Assembly: GCF_029871245.1 (NCBI RefSeq) | Contig: NZ_SSON01000070.1 | Location: 62,001-126,000, forward strand | Source: Pseudomonas sp. BN102 | Lineage (GTDB): Bacteria; Pseudomonadota; Gammaproteobacteria; Pseudomonadales; Pseudomonadaceae | Direction of reading: 5' to 3' | DNA: 64,000 bases | In this document: positions 56,158 through 64,000 of the stretch, piece after piece | How positions within the stretch are numbered: the stretch's first letter is position 1 | Layout of the letters: every line of letters begins with the position of its first letter | Position numbers and translations under genes: made by a program | The notes under the pieces: generated by a model | What the model was told of the DNA's origin: nothing | The model's input: the letters and a program-made list of their open reading frames with translations, nothing else | The model's database searches: none

Positions 56158-57492
56158 ATGACCCGTATCCCCAAGGCCGAGTACGCCCGCCGGCGCAAGG
56201 CGCTGATGGCGCAGATGGAAGCCAACAGCATCGCCATCCTGCCCGCCGCGCCCGTGCATATCCGCAACCGCGACGTCGAGCACGTCTATCGCCAGGACAG
56301 CGACTTCCAGTACCTCAGCGGCTTCCCCGAGCCGGAAGCGGTGCTGGTGCTGATCCCCGGCCGCGAGCATGGCGAGTACGTGCTGTTCTGCCGCGAGCGC
56401 GATCCGGAACGTGAGCTCTGGGATGGCCTGCGCGCCGGCCAGGACGGTGCCATCGGCGAATACGGCGCCGACGATGCTTTCCCCATCGGCGACATCGACG
56501 ACATCCTTCCCGGCCTGATCGAAGGGCGCAGCCGCGTCTACTACTCCATCGGCACCAACACCGAGTTCGACCAGCACCTGATGGAGTGGGTCAACGTGAT
56601 CCGTTCCAAGGCCCGCCAGGGTGCCCAGCCGCCGAACGAATTCGTCGCCCTCGACCATCTGCTGCACGACATGCGCTTGTACAAGTCGACGGCCGAAGTG
56701 AAGGTCATGCGCGAAGCCGCCGAGGTTTCCGCCCGCGCCCATGTGCGTGCCATGCAGGCCGCCCGCGCCGGGCTCTACGAATTCCACCTGGAAGCCGAGC
56801 TGGACTACGAGTTCCGCAAGGGCGGCGCGAAGATGCCGGCCTACGGCTCCATCGTCGCGGCGGGCAAGAACGCCTGCATCCTGCATTACCGGGAGAACGA
56901 CGCCCCGCTGAAGGACGGCGACCTGGTGCTGATCGACGCCGCCTGCGAACTGGATTGCTACGCCAGCGACATCACCCGCACCTTCCCGGTCAGCGGCCGC
57001 TTCAGCCCCGAGCAGAAAGCCATCTACGAGCTGGTGCTGAAATCCCAGGAAGCCGCCTTCACCGAAATCGCCCCCGGCAAGCACTGGAATGCCGCCCACG
57101 AAGCCACAGTGCGGGTCATCACCGCCGGCCTGGTGGAGCTCGGCCTGCTCAAGGGCGAAGTTGGCGAGCTGATCGCATCGGAAGCCTACAAGGCCTTCTA
57201 CATGCACCGCGCCGGTCACTGGCTGGGCATGGACGTGCACGATGTCGGCGACTACAAGGTCGGCGGCGAATGGCGCGTGCTCGAGGCGGGCATGGCGATG
57301 ACCGTCGAGCCCGGCATCTACATCGGTGCCGAGAACCAGGACGTGCCGAAGAAGTGGCGCGGGATCGGTGTGCGCATCGAGGACGACGTGGTGGTGACGA
57401 AGACCGGCTGCGAAATCCTCACCGGTGGCGTGCCCAAGACGGTGGACGAGATCGAGGCGCTGATGGCCGCCGCGCGCACCCAGGCCGCCTGA
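56158..57492 (+). CDS. pepP: Xaa-Pro aminopeptidase P
   Basis: 444-aa dinuclear-metal aminopeptidase that releases the N-terminal residue before proline. Pita-bread fold with all metal ligands: D260 (in LVLIDAACEL), D271 (SDITRTF), H354 (AGHWLGMDVHD), E384 (TVEPGIYI) and E408 (VRIEDDVVV). The N-terminal AMP-N domain covers about 1-165. It is followed by ubiH with a 1-base gap (stop 57490-57492, ATG 57494). The ygfB-pepP-ubiH-ubiI order is the E. coli one. Confidence 0.96.
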   Translation: MTRIPKAEYARRRKALMAQMEANSIAILPAAPVHIRNRDVEHVYRQDSDFQYLSGFPEPEAVLVLIPGREHGEYVLFCRERDPERELWDGLRAGQDGAIGEYGADDAFPIGDIDDILPGLIEGRSRVYYSIGTNTEFDQHLMEWVNVIRSKARQGAQPPNEFVALDHLLHDMRLYKSTAEVKVMREAAEVSARAHVRAMQAARAGLYEFHLEAELDYEFRKGGAKMPAYGSIVAAGKNACILHYRENDAPLKDGDLVLIDAACELDCYASDITRTFPVSGRFSPEQKAIYELVLKSQEAAFTEIAPGKHWNAAHEATVRVITAGLVELGLLKGEVGELIASEAYKAFYMHRAGHWLGMDVHDVGDYKVGGEWRVLEAGMAMTVEPGIYIGAENQDVPKKWRGIGVRIEDDVVVTKTGCEILTGGVPKTVDEIEALMAAARTQAA

Positions 57493-57493
57493 C

Positions 57494-58678
57494 ATGCACC
57501 ATAGCCAAGTCGCGATCATCGGCGGTGGCCTGGTGGGCGCCAGCCTTGCCCTGGCCTTGCAGGAAGGCGCCCGCGCGCGGGGCTGGAAGATCGTCCTGAT
57601 CGAGCCCTTTGCCCCCGGCGACAGCTTCCAGCCCAGCTACGACGCCCGTTCTTCCGCGCTGTCCTTCGGTAGCCGGCAGATCTACGAGCGCCTCGGGCTG
57701 TGGCAGGACATCGCCCACCGCGCTGAACCCATACTGCAGATCCACGTCTCCGACCGCGGGCGCTTCGGCGCCGCCCGGCTCGCCGCGATAGAGGAGGGCG
57801 TTCCCGCCCTCGGCTATGTGGTGGAGAACGCCTGGCTCGGCCAGTGCCTCTGGCAGGCCCTGGACGAGGAGGTGGTGACCTGGCACTGCCCGGCCGAAGT
57901 GGTCGGCATGCAGGCCCTCGAAGGTGGTTACCGCCTGACCCTGAACGACGAAACCCAGCTCGACTGTGACCTCGCGGTGCTGGCCGATGGTGGCCGTTCC
58001 GGCCTGCGCGAGCAGCTGGGCATCGGCGTGCGCCGCATCGCCTACCGGCAGACCGCGCTCATCGCCAACGTCAGCCCGCTGGAAGCCCATCGCGGCCAGG
58101 CCTTCGAACGCTTCACCGACGACGGCCCCATGGCCCTGCTGCCCTTGCCGGAAAACCGTTGCGCGCTGATCTGGAGCCGCCCTGGCGACGACGCCGAGCG
58201 CCTTGCCAGGCTCGACGAGCGGCGTTTCCTCGACGAACTGCAGGCGGTGTTCGGCTACCGCCTCGGCGCCTTCCAGCAGGTGGGTGCGCGTCACCTCTAC
58301 CCGCTGGAACTGGTGGAGGCCGAGGAGCAGGTGCGCTCCAACCTGGTGGTGCTGGGTAACGCCGCCCACAGCCTGCACCCCATCGCCGGCCAGGGTTACA
58401 ACCTGTCTCTGCGCGACGCCCAGGCCCTGGCTGAGGCGCTGCTGGCCAGCGACAAGACTCCGGGCGACTTTGCCACCCTGCAGGGTTACCTGCAGCGTCA
58501 GCGCCTGGACCAGAATCTCACGGTGGGCTTCTCCGACCAGGTGACCCGCCTTTTCTCCAACGCCGAGCCGCTGCTGGCCGCCGGACGCAACCTGGGCCTG
58601 CTCGGCCTTGACCTGCTGCCCCCGGCCAAGCGCTGGTTCGCCCGCCAGGCCATGGGCCTGGGCACTCGCCCGGGTTGA
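57494..58678 (+). CDS. ubiH: 2-octaprenyl-6-methoxyphenyl hydroxylase UbiH
   Basis: 394-aa flavin monooxygenase of aerobic ubiquinone synthesis, acting on the ring at C1. Seen: FAD-binding GGGLVGASLALAL near the N terminus, the arginine-containing DARSSALSFGS, VVLGNAAHSLHPIAGQGYNLSLRDA (GD/GN-type FAD motif plus the conserved HPxxGQG), and LADGGRSGLRE. It is one base after pepP and 45 bases before ubiI. Gene order distinguishes it from the other Ubi hydroxylases; sequence alone leaves UbiH against UbiF less certain. Confidence 0.93.
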   Translation: MHHSQVAIIGGGLVGASLALALQEGARARGWKIVLIEPFAPGDSFQPSYDARSSALSFGSRQIYERLGLWQDIAHRAEPILQIHVSDRGRFGAARLAAIEEGVPALGYVVENAWLGQCLWQALDEEVVTWHCPAEVVGMQALEGGYRLTLNDETQLDCDLAVLADGGRSGLREQLGIGVRRIAYRQTALIANVSPLEAHRGQAFERFTDDGPMALLPLPENRCALIWSRPGDDAERLARLDERRFLDELQAVFGYRLGAFQQVGARHLYPLELVEAEEQVRSNLVVLGNAAHSLHPIAGQGYNLSLRDAQALAEALLASDKTPGDFATLQGYLQRQRLDQNLTVGFSDQVTRLFSNAEPLLAAGRNLGLLGLDLLPPAKRWFARQAMGLGTRPG

Positions 58679-58723
58679 CCGGGCGTGCCTCATACGGACA
58701 CACAGGGAGCCTCAAGGCCTGAT

Positions 58724-59944
58724 ATGGAATTGCGCGCGGATCTGATCATCGTGGGCGCCGGCATGGTCGGCAGTGCCCTGGCCCTGGCGCTGAAGGACAG
58801 CGGCCTGGACATCCTGCTGATCGACGGCAGCCCCCTCAGCGTCAAACCCTTCGACGCGCAAGCGCCCTTCGAGCCGCGGGTCAGCGCCCTGTCCGCCGCC
58901 AGCCAACGCATCCTCGAGCGCCTTGGCGCCTGGTCGGGCGTCACCGCGCGGCGGAGCAGCCCCTACGGCGAGATGCAGGTCTGGGACGGCTCCGGCACCG
59001 GGCAGATCCACTTCTCCGCCACCAGTGTGCACGCCGAGGTGCTCGGCCACATAGTCGAGAACCGCGTGATCCAGGACGCCCTGCTGGAGCCCCTGCACGA
59101 CAGCGGCATCGGCCTTCTGCCCGGCGCGCGCCTGGAGCGCCTGCGTCGTTCCGGCGACGACTGGCTGCTGACCCTGGTAGACGGCCGCGAGCTGCGCACG
59201 CCCCTGGTGGTCGCCGCCGACGGCGCCAACTCCGCGGTGCGCCGCCTGGCCGGCTGCGCGACCCGCGAGTGGAATTACTTGCACCACGCCATAGTCACCA
59301 GCGTGCGCTGCGCCGAGCCGCACCAGCGCACCGCCTGGCAGCGCTTCACCGACGACGGGCCGCTGGCCTTCCTGCCGCTGGAGCGCGATGGCGAACACTG
59401 GTGCTCCATCGTCTGGTCGGCGACCCCGCTGGAGGCCGAGCGTCTGATGGCCCTGGACGATGCCGCTTTCTGCAACGAACTGGGCCGCGCTTTCGAGTGG
59501 CGTCTGGGCGACGTGCTGGGCGCCGACCCGCGCCTGTGCATCCCGCTGCGCCAGCGCCATGCCAAGCGCTATGTGGAAGAGGGCCTGGTGCTGATCGGCG
59601 ACGCTGCCCACACCATCCACCCGTTGGCGGGGCAGGGAGTCAACCTCGGCTTCCTCGACGCAGCGGTGCTCGCCGAAGTGCTGCTGCATGCCGCCGGCCG
59701 TGGCGAACGGCTGGCCGAGGAGCGCGTGCTGGGCCGCTACGAGCGTCGGCGCATGCCGCACAACTTGGCGATGATGGCGGCGATGGAAGGCTTCGAGCGG
59801 CTGTTCCAGGCCAATTCGCTGCCCCTGCGCTGGCTGCGCAACAGTGGCCTGAAATGGGTGGACGGCATGCCCGAGGCCAAGGCGCTTTTCGTCCGCCAGG
59901 CCCTGGGCCTTTCCGGCGACTTGCCGGAGCTGGCGCGGGCCTGA
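58724..59944 (+). CDS. ubiI: UbiI-type ubiquinone-pathway hydroxylase
   Basis: 406-aa flavin monooxygenase of the UbiH/F/I/L family. E. coli UbiI, in the same position, hydroxylates C5 of the ubiquinone ring. Seen: VGAGMVGSALALALKDSG (FAD, about 9-26), FEPRVSALSAASQRIL, ADGANSAVRRLAG and VLIGDAAHTIHPLAGQGVNLGFLDA. ATG 58724 fits the family length and has AAGG six bases upstream; an in-frame GTG at 58685 would add 13 residues. In E. coli gcvT follows directly; here an iron-transport pair intervenes. Confidence 0.92.
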   Translation: MELRADLIIVGAGMVGSALALALKDSGLDILLIDGSPLSVKPFDAQAPFEPRVSALSAASQRILERLGAWSGVTARRSSPYGEMQVWDGSGTGQIHFSATSVHAEVLGHIVENRVIQDALLEPLHDSGIGLLPGARLERLRRSGDDWLLTLVDGRELRTPLVVAADGANSAVRRLAGCATREWNYLHHAIVTSVRCAEPHQRTAWQRFTDDGPLAFLPLERDGEHWCSIVWSATPLEAERLMALDDAAFCNELGRAFEWRLGDVLGADPRLCIPLRQRHAKRYVEEGLVLIGDAAHTIHPLAGQGVNLGFLDAAVLAEVLLHAAGRGERLAEERVLGRYERRRMPHNLAMMAAMEGFERLFQANSLPLRWLRNSGLKWVDGMPEAKALFVRQALGLSGDLPELARA

Positions 59945-59964
59945 CTTCCTCCTTTGCCGCACAG

Positions 59965-59986
59965 CCCCCTCTTCCGGGAGAGGGGG
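59965..59986 (+). terminator. GC hairpin after ubiI (possible terminator)
   Basis: CCCCCTCT-TCCGGG-AGAGGGGG is a perfect 8-bp stem with no T-run after it (CAAGCC follows). It may end transcription weakly or stabilise the ubiI 3' end. Confidence 0.4.
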
Positions 59987-60005
59987 CAAGCCGATACACC
60001 CCGAC

Positions 60006-60023
60006 ATAAATACCGCTATTTAT
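60006..60023. repeat. AT-rich palindrome before the iron transporter genes
   Basis: ATAAATA-CCGC-TATTTAT is a perfect 7-base inverted repeat in a strikingly AT-rich stretch of this GC-rich sequence, about 55 bases upstream of the FbpA gene. It may be an operator or promoter element. Confidence 0.5.
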
Positions 60024-60031
60024 CGCAACTG

Positions 60032-60050
60032 AGGTTGACTATCATTCAGC
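60032..60050 (+). promoter_or_regulatory. Possible Fur box of fbpAB
   Basis: AGGTTGACTATCATTCAGC includes TATCATT, complementary to the AATGATA half of the Fur consensus, and matches about 11 of 19 bases when read on the minus strand. It lies about 30 bases before the FbpA-like gene. Iron repression is plausible and unproven. Confidence 0.4.
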
Positions 60051-60078
60051 CTTTGTCGTCATCAAGAGGCTCCAGCTA

Positions 60079-61080
60079 ATGCGGGTACGTAAAACCCTCT
60101 TCGCGCTTCTCGCGCTGTCCGCCGCCGCCACCTCGGTTCAGGCCGCCGATGAAGTCGTGGTCTATTCCTCGCGGATCGACGAGCTGATCAAACCGGTTTT
60201 CGACGCCTACACCGCCAAGACCGGTGTGCAGATCAAGTTCATCACCGACAAGGAAGCCCCGCTGATGCAGCGGATCAAGGCCGAGGGCGAGAACGGCGTG
60301 GCCGACCTGCTGCTCACGGTGGATGCCGGCAACCTCTGGCAGGCCGAGCAGATGGGCATCCTGCAGCCCTTCACTTCCCCCGTGATCGACGCCAACATCC
60401 CGCCCCAGTACCGCGCCGGCAGCCATGCCTGGACCGGACTCTCGCTGCGCGCGCGCACCATCGTCTACTCCACCGAGCGGGTGAAGCCCGAAGAGCTGTC
60501 CACCTACGAGGCGCTGGCCGACAAGAACTGGGAAGGCCGCCTGTGCCTGCGCACCGCGAAGAAGGTCTACAACCAGTCGCTGACCGCCACCCTGATCGAG
60601 ACCCATGGCGCCGCCAAGACCGAGGAAATCCTCCAGGGCTGGGTGAACAACCTGGCGACCGACGTCTTCGCCGATGACAACGCCGTGATCCAGGCGGTGG
60701 ACGCCGGCCAATGCGATGTCGGCATCGTCAACACCTACTACTACGGCCGCTTGCACAAGGAGAACCCGGACCTGCGGGTGAAGATCTTCTGGCCGAACCA
60801 GGCTGACCGCGGCGTGCACGTCAACCTTTCGGGCGTTGGCCTGACCAGGCACGCCCCGCACCCCGAGGCCGCCAAGGCCCTGGTGGAGTGGATGACCACG
60901 GATGAAGCGCAGAGCCTGTTCGCCGGCATCAATCAGGAGTTCCCGGCCAACCCGAGCGTCAAGCCGTCCGCCGAAGTGGCCGCCTGGGGCAGCTTCAAGG
61001 CCGACAGCATCCCGGTGGAAGTGGCCGGCAAGCGCCAGGCCGAGGCCATCAAGATGATGGACCGGGTCGGGTGGAATTGA
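60079..61080 (+). CDS. Ferric iron ABC transporter substrate-binding protein (FbpA/HitA-like)
   Basis: 333-aa periplasmic iron-binding protein. Signal peptide [22 protein letters not shown] is evident. The Fe3+ tyrosine cluster is NTYYYGRL with Y220-Y222, and the N-terminal [24 protein letters not shown] is typical of the family. FbpA-type proteins bind Fe3+ with an anion and deliver it to FbpB. The permease gene follows after 128 bases. ATG 60079 follows CAAGAGGCTCC. A Fur-like box lies upstream. Confidence 0.93.
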   Translation: MRVRKTLFALLALSAAATSVQAADEVVVYSSRIDELIKPVFDAYTAKTGVQIKFITDKEAPLMQRIKAEGENGVADLLLTVDAGNLWQAEQMGILQPFTSPVIDANIPPQYRAGSHAWTGLSLRARTIVYSTERVKPEELSTYEALADKNWEGRLCLRTAKKVYNQSLTATLIETHGAAKTEEILQGWVNNLATDVFADDNAVIQAVDAGQCDVGIVNTYYYGRLHKENPDLRVKIFWPNQADRGVHVNLSGVGLTRHAPHPEAAKALVEWMTTDEAQSLFAGINQEFPANPSVKPSAEVAAWGSFKADSIPVEVAGKRQAEAIKMMDRVGWN

Positions 61081-61118
61081 TCTAGCGGCAATCTGCAAGC
61101 CATAGGCTGCAAGTTGAA

Positions 61119-61138
61119 GCCAGCAGCTTGAAGCTGGC
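61119..61138 (+). repeat. Short hairpin between the fbpA and fbpB homologues
   Basis: GCCAGC-AGCTTGAA-GCTGGC is a 6-bp stem in the 128-base gap between the binding-protein and permease genes. Such hairpins often set the usual excess of binding-protein mRNA over permease mRNA. The flanks repeat GCAAG/CTTGAAGC words. Confidence 0.45.
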
Positions 61139-61208
61139 GGCCCTGCCCGCCCATACTCGACGCCCCGGCCTGTCCGGGGCGTTCCATTTAGATCCCCGAG
61201 AGGTTTGC

Positions 61209-62828
61209 GTGGCCCATCCCGCCCAGCGTCGCTGGTATCCCATCAGCTTTGCCGTCGCCATCCTGGTTCTCCTGCCCCTCAGCGTCCTGCTGCTGTCCTG
61301 GGGCGAAGTGGATGCGGAGCTCTGGGCTCACCTCTGGGACACCCAGATGCCGCGCCTGTTGGGCAATACCATGGTGCTGGTCACTGGCGTGTCGGTGGGG
61401 GTGACCCTGATCGGCGTCAGCCTGGCCTGGCTCACCAGCCTCTGCGAATTCCCCGGCCGGCGCTGGCTGGACTGGGCGCTGATGCTGCCCTTCGCTGTCC
61501 CGGCCTATGTGCTGGCCTTCGTCTTCATTGGCCTGTTCGACTTTTCCGGCCCGGTGCAGACCCTGCTCCGCGAATGGTTCGGCAGCGGCCTGCGGCTGCC
61601 GCGGGTGCGCTCCACCGGCGGAGTGATCCTGGTGCTGGTGCTGGTGTTCTACCCCTACGTCTACCTGCTGGCGCGCGCCGCCTTCCTGGCCCAGGGCAAG
61701 GGCCTGATGGAGGCCGCCCGGGTACTCGGCCAGTCGCCCTGGCAGGCCTTCTGGCGCGTCGCCCTGCCCATGGCGCGGCCGGCTATAGGCGCCGGCCTGG
61801 CCCTGGCGATCATGGAGACGTTGGCCGACTTCGGCGCAGTGGCGGTGTTCAACTTCGACACTTTCACCACCGCCATCTACAAGACCTGGTATGGCTTCTT
61901 CAGCCTCTCCAGCGCCGCCCAACTGGCCAGCCTGCTGTTGCTCGGCGTCTGCCTGGTGCTCTATGGCGAGCGCCGCGCCCGTGGCGCCGGCCGCCCGGCC
62001 AGCGAGCGGCCGCGGGGCAAGGCGCTCTACCACCTGCACGGGATCAAGGCCCTGGCGGCCACCGGCTGGTGCTCCCTGGTGTTCGCCTGCGCCTTCGTCA
62101 TCCCCATGCTGCAGTTGCTGGTCTGGTTCTGGCAGCGCGGCCGCTTCGACCTGGACGAACGCTACGCCGGGCTGATCCTGCACACCCTGTACCTGGGCGG
62201 CATGGCCGCGCTGATCACCGTCTGCGTGGCGCTGCTGCTGGCGTTCGCCCGGCGCCTGGCGCCGACCCGGCCGGTACGCGCCGCGGTGGCCCTGGCCAAT
62301 CTCGGCTATGCACTGCCGGGGTCGGTGCTGGCGGTGTCGATCATGCTCGCCTTCAGCTACCTCGACAGCCGGATGGTGATCCCGCTTTCCGGCTGGCTTG
62401 GCGGCGCCGGCAAGCCGCTGCTGCTGGGCAGCCTCGGCGCCCTGCTGCTGGCCTACCTGGTGCGCTTCATGGCGGTGGCCTACGGGCCGCTGGAGAACGG
62501 CCTGGCACGCATCCGCCCGTCGCTGCCGGAAGCGTCCCGCAGCCTGGGGGTAGGCGGACCGGCGCTGTTCTTCCGGGTCTACCTGCCGCTGCTGCTGCCC
62601 GGGACCCTCAGCGCCGCGCTGCTGGTGTTCGTCGACGTGCTCAAGGAAATGCCCGCCACCCTGCTGATGCGCCCATTCGGTTGGGACACCCTGGCCGTGC
62701 GCATCTTCGAAATGACCAGCGAAGGCGAGTGGGCCCGCGCAGCATTGCCCGCCCTGACCCTGGTGCTGGTCGGCCTGCTGCCGGTGATTGGCCTGATACG
62801 CCGTTCAGCACGACGGATCGGCCACTGA
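61209..62828 (+). CDS. Ferric iron ABC transporter permease (FbpB/HitB-like, two fused permease halves)
   Basis: 539-aa inner-membrane permease with about 12 helices in two BPD-transport halves. Each half has an EAA loop contacting the ATPase: EAARVLGQSPWQAFWRVALP (about residue 182) and EASRSLGVGGPALFFRVYLP (about 444). GTG 61209 was chosen because GAGAGG precedes it and the start AHPAQRRWYPI fits Pseudomonas homologues. No ATPase gene (fbpC/hitC) follows; gcvT starts 144 bases downstream. The ATPase must be encoded elsewhere if the transporter works. Confidence 0.92.
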   Translation: MAHPAQRRWYPISFAVAILVLLPLSVLLLSWGEVDAELWAHLWDTQMPRLLGNTMVLVTGVSVGVTLIGVSLAWLTSLCEFPGRRWLDWALMLPFAVPAYVLAFVFIGLFDFSGPVQTLLREWFGSGLRLPRVRSTGGVILVLVLVFYPYVYLLARAAFLAQGKGLMEAARVLGQSPWQAFWRVALPMARPAIGAGLALAIMETLADFGAVAVFNFDTFTTAIYKTWYGFFSLSSAAQLASLLLLGVCLVLYGERRARGAGRPASERPRGKALYHLHGIKALAATGWCSLVFACAFVIPMLQLLVWFWQRGRFDLDERYAGLILHTLYLGGMAALITVCVALLLAFARRLAPTRPVRAAVALANLGYALPGSVLAVSIMLAFSYLDSRMVIPLSGWLGGAGKPLLLGSLGALLLAYLVRFMAVAYGPLENGLARIRPSLPEASRSLGVGGPALFFRVYLPLLLPGTLSAALLVFVDVLKEMPATLLMRPFGWDTLAVRIFEMTSEGEWARAALPALTLVLVGLLPVIGLIRRSARRIGH

Positions 62829-62972
62829 GGCACCTGCCGCCGGCCGGAGTGTCCAGCCCCCGACCTTGCCGCTACAATGCGCGCCATTCGTTGCGGCCAG
62901 CCCGTTGCGGCAGCCGGCTCAGCCGGCGCCGACGTCCTGCCGCATCTTCGCCAAGCCCGGAAGGAGAAACCC

Positions 62973-64000
62973 ATGGGACAGCGCACTCCACTGCATGACC
63001 AGCACCTGGCACTGGGAGCCAAGATGGTCGATTTCGGCGGCTGGGACATGCCGCTGCACTACGGCTCCCAGGTCGAGGAACACCACCAGGTGCGCCGCGA
63101 TTGTGGCGTCTTCGACGTCTCTCACATGACCGTAGTCGATGTCAGCGGGCCGCAGGCCAGGGACTGGCTGCAAGTCCTGCTGGCGAACGATGTCGACCGC
63201 CTGCAGGCGCCCGGCAAGGCGCTCTACAGCCCCATGCTCGACGAGCAGGGCGGCATCGTCGACGATCTCATCGTCTACCTCACCGACTTCGGCTATCGCC
63301 TGGTGGTCAATGCCGCCACCCGCGACAAAGACATGGCCTGGTTGCAAGCGCGCAGCCAGGGCTTCGACGTGCAGCTGCGCGAGCGTGCCGAACTGGCCAT
63401 GCTCGCTATCCAGGGCCCCAGCGCCCGCGCCAAGGTGGCCGAGCTGGTGAGCACCGAGCGCGCCGCGCTGATCCACGAACTCAAGCCCTTCCAGGGCCTG
63501 CCCGACGATGACTGGTTCATCGCCCGCACCGGCTACACCGGTGAGGACGGCCTGGAGATCATGCTCCCCGCCGACCAGGCCGCCGGCTTCTTCAACGAGC
63601 TGGTGGGCGCCGGTATCGCCCCCATCGGCCTCGGTGCCCGCGACACCCTGCGCCTGGAGGCCGGGATGAACCTCTACGGCCAGGACATGACCGAAGCGGT
63701 CTCGCCGCTGGTGTGCAACATGGCCTGGACCGTTGCCTGGGAACCCGCGACCCGCGACTTCATCGGCCGTCAGGCCCTGGAAGCCGAGCGCGCCGCCGGC
63801 GTGGCCAGCAAGCTGGTCGGCCTGGTGCTGGAAGAGCGCGGTGTGCTGCGCGCCCATCAGGTGGTGCGGGTGGAAGGCGTGGGCGAGGGCGAGATCACCA
63901 GCGGCAGCTTCTCCCCGACCCTGAACAAATCCATCGCCCTGGCCCGAGTACCGGCTGCGACCGGCGAGCGTGCCGAGGTGGAAATCCGCGGCAAGTGGTT
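62973..64000 (+). CDS. gcvT: Aminomethyltransferase of the glycine cleavage system (3' end cut by window edge)
   Basis: T-protein that passes the methylene group from the lipoyl-H-protein to tetrahydrofolate. 342 complete codons are present, of about 360 usual, so the last few residues are cut off. Seen: [33 protein letters not shown], the family start, and [14 protein letters not shown] with the folate-binding Asp, then [28 protein letters not shown] stands 8 bases before ATG 62973. gcvH and gcvP probably lie to the right. The 144-base leader is too short for the tandem glycine riboswitch, and no conserved riboswitch sequence is seen. Confidence 0.95.
   Translation, partial: MGQRTPLHDQHLALGAKMVDFGGWDMPLHYGSQVEEHHQVRRDCGVFDVSHMTVVDVSGPQARDWLQVLLANDVDRLQAPGKALYSPMLDEQGGIVDDLIVYLTDFGYRLVVNAATRDKDMAWLQARSQGFDVQLRERAELAMLAIQGPSARAKVAELVSTERAALIHELKPFQGLPDDDWFIARTGYTGEDGLEIMLPADQAAGFFNELVGAGIAPIGLGARDTLRLEAGMNLYGQDMTEAVSPLVCNMAWTVAWEPATRDFIGRQALEAERAAGVASKLVGLVLEERGVLRAHQVVRVEGVGEGEITSGSFSPTLNKSIALARVPAATGERAEVEIRGKW

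Noticed and set aside
62829-62972. Glycine riboswitch before gcvT
   Set aside because: The gap is 144 bases, too short for the tandem aptamers, and no conserved aptamer sequence is visible.

Overview
The window is a block of high-GC Pseudomonas core chromosome. I name the genus because the gene order matches, from memory, the Pseudomonas aeruginosa region running from the betT2-like transporter through glnK-amtB, sutA, the dapF-xerC cluster, cyaA, argH, algZ-algR, hemCDXY, algQ-algP, hemB, ppk/ppx, trxA-rho-ubiD and zapA-6S RNA to pepP-ubiH-ubiI and gcvT. Pseudomonas-specific genes (sutA, algP, algQ, algZ) and Pseudomonas-type REP palindromes agree. The species cannot be named from the sequence alone.

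Layout. 1-6.5 kb: a BCCT osmolyte transporter cut by the left edge, comM, ubiK, the nitrogen-controlled glnK-amtB operon behind a clear sigma-54/NtrC promoter region, a YjbQ protein and sutA. 6.6-11.3 kb: minus-strand lppL-lysA-dapF-DUF484-xerC-HAD cluster with start/stop overlaps. 11.4-13.5 kb: an AraC-type regulator, cyaY overlapped by a DUF1289 gene, and rnk. 13.6-18.8 kb: cyaA, two small conserved genes and argH on the minus strand. 19-25.1 kb: the algZ-algR two-component pair and hemC-hemD-hemX-hemY. 25.2-29.5 kb: a periplasmic sorbosone-dehydrogenase-like protein, dsbB, algQ (rsd family) and the repeat-rich algP. 29.5-39.6 kb: an ABC-F ATPase, a short MscS channel, a LysE exporter, a cytochrome c-FTR1 iron permease and assorted enzymes and membrane proteins. 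39.8-49.5 kb: hemB-ppk convergent with ppx, trxA, rho, ubiD and a ferredoxin-flavin reductase. 49.6-64 kb: a quinone reductase, a FliL-like protein, a diguanylate cyclase, EVE, FTHF cyclo-ligase, 6S RNA, zapA with a ZapB-like gene, ygfB-pepP-ubiH-ubiI, an iron ABC pair and gcvT cut by the right edge.

Themes. Tetrapyrrole synthesis (hemB, C, D, X, Y), ubiquinone synthesis (ubiK, ubiD, ubiH, ubiI, with a reductase that could supply reduced flavin), iron handling (frataxin, FTR1, FbpAB), nitrogen and polyphosphate stress physiology, and global RNA polymerase control (sutA, algQ, 6S RNA, rho, rnk) sit side by side. Translational coupling is common, seen as 1- to 20-base start/stop overlaps.

I found no prophage, insertion sequence, integron, CRISPR array, restriction or other defence island, tRNA or rRNA, and nothing I would call a new biological system. 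The points most worth checking are the nitrogen promoter with an extra palindrome in its leader, the repeat architecture of algP, the pyrimidine-rich rho leader, and the two interspersed repeat families in the gaps.
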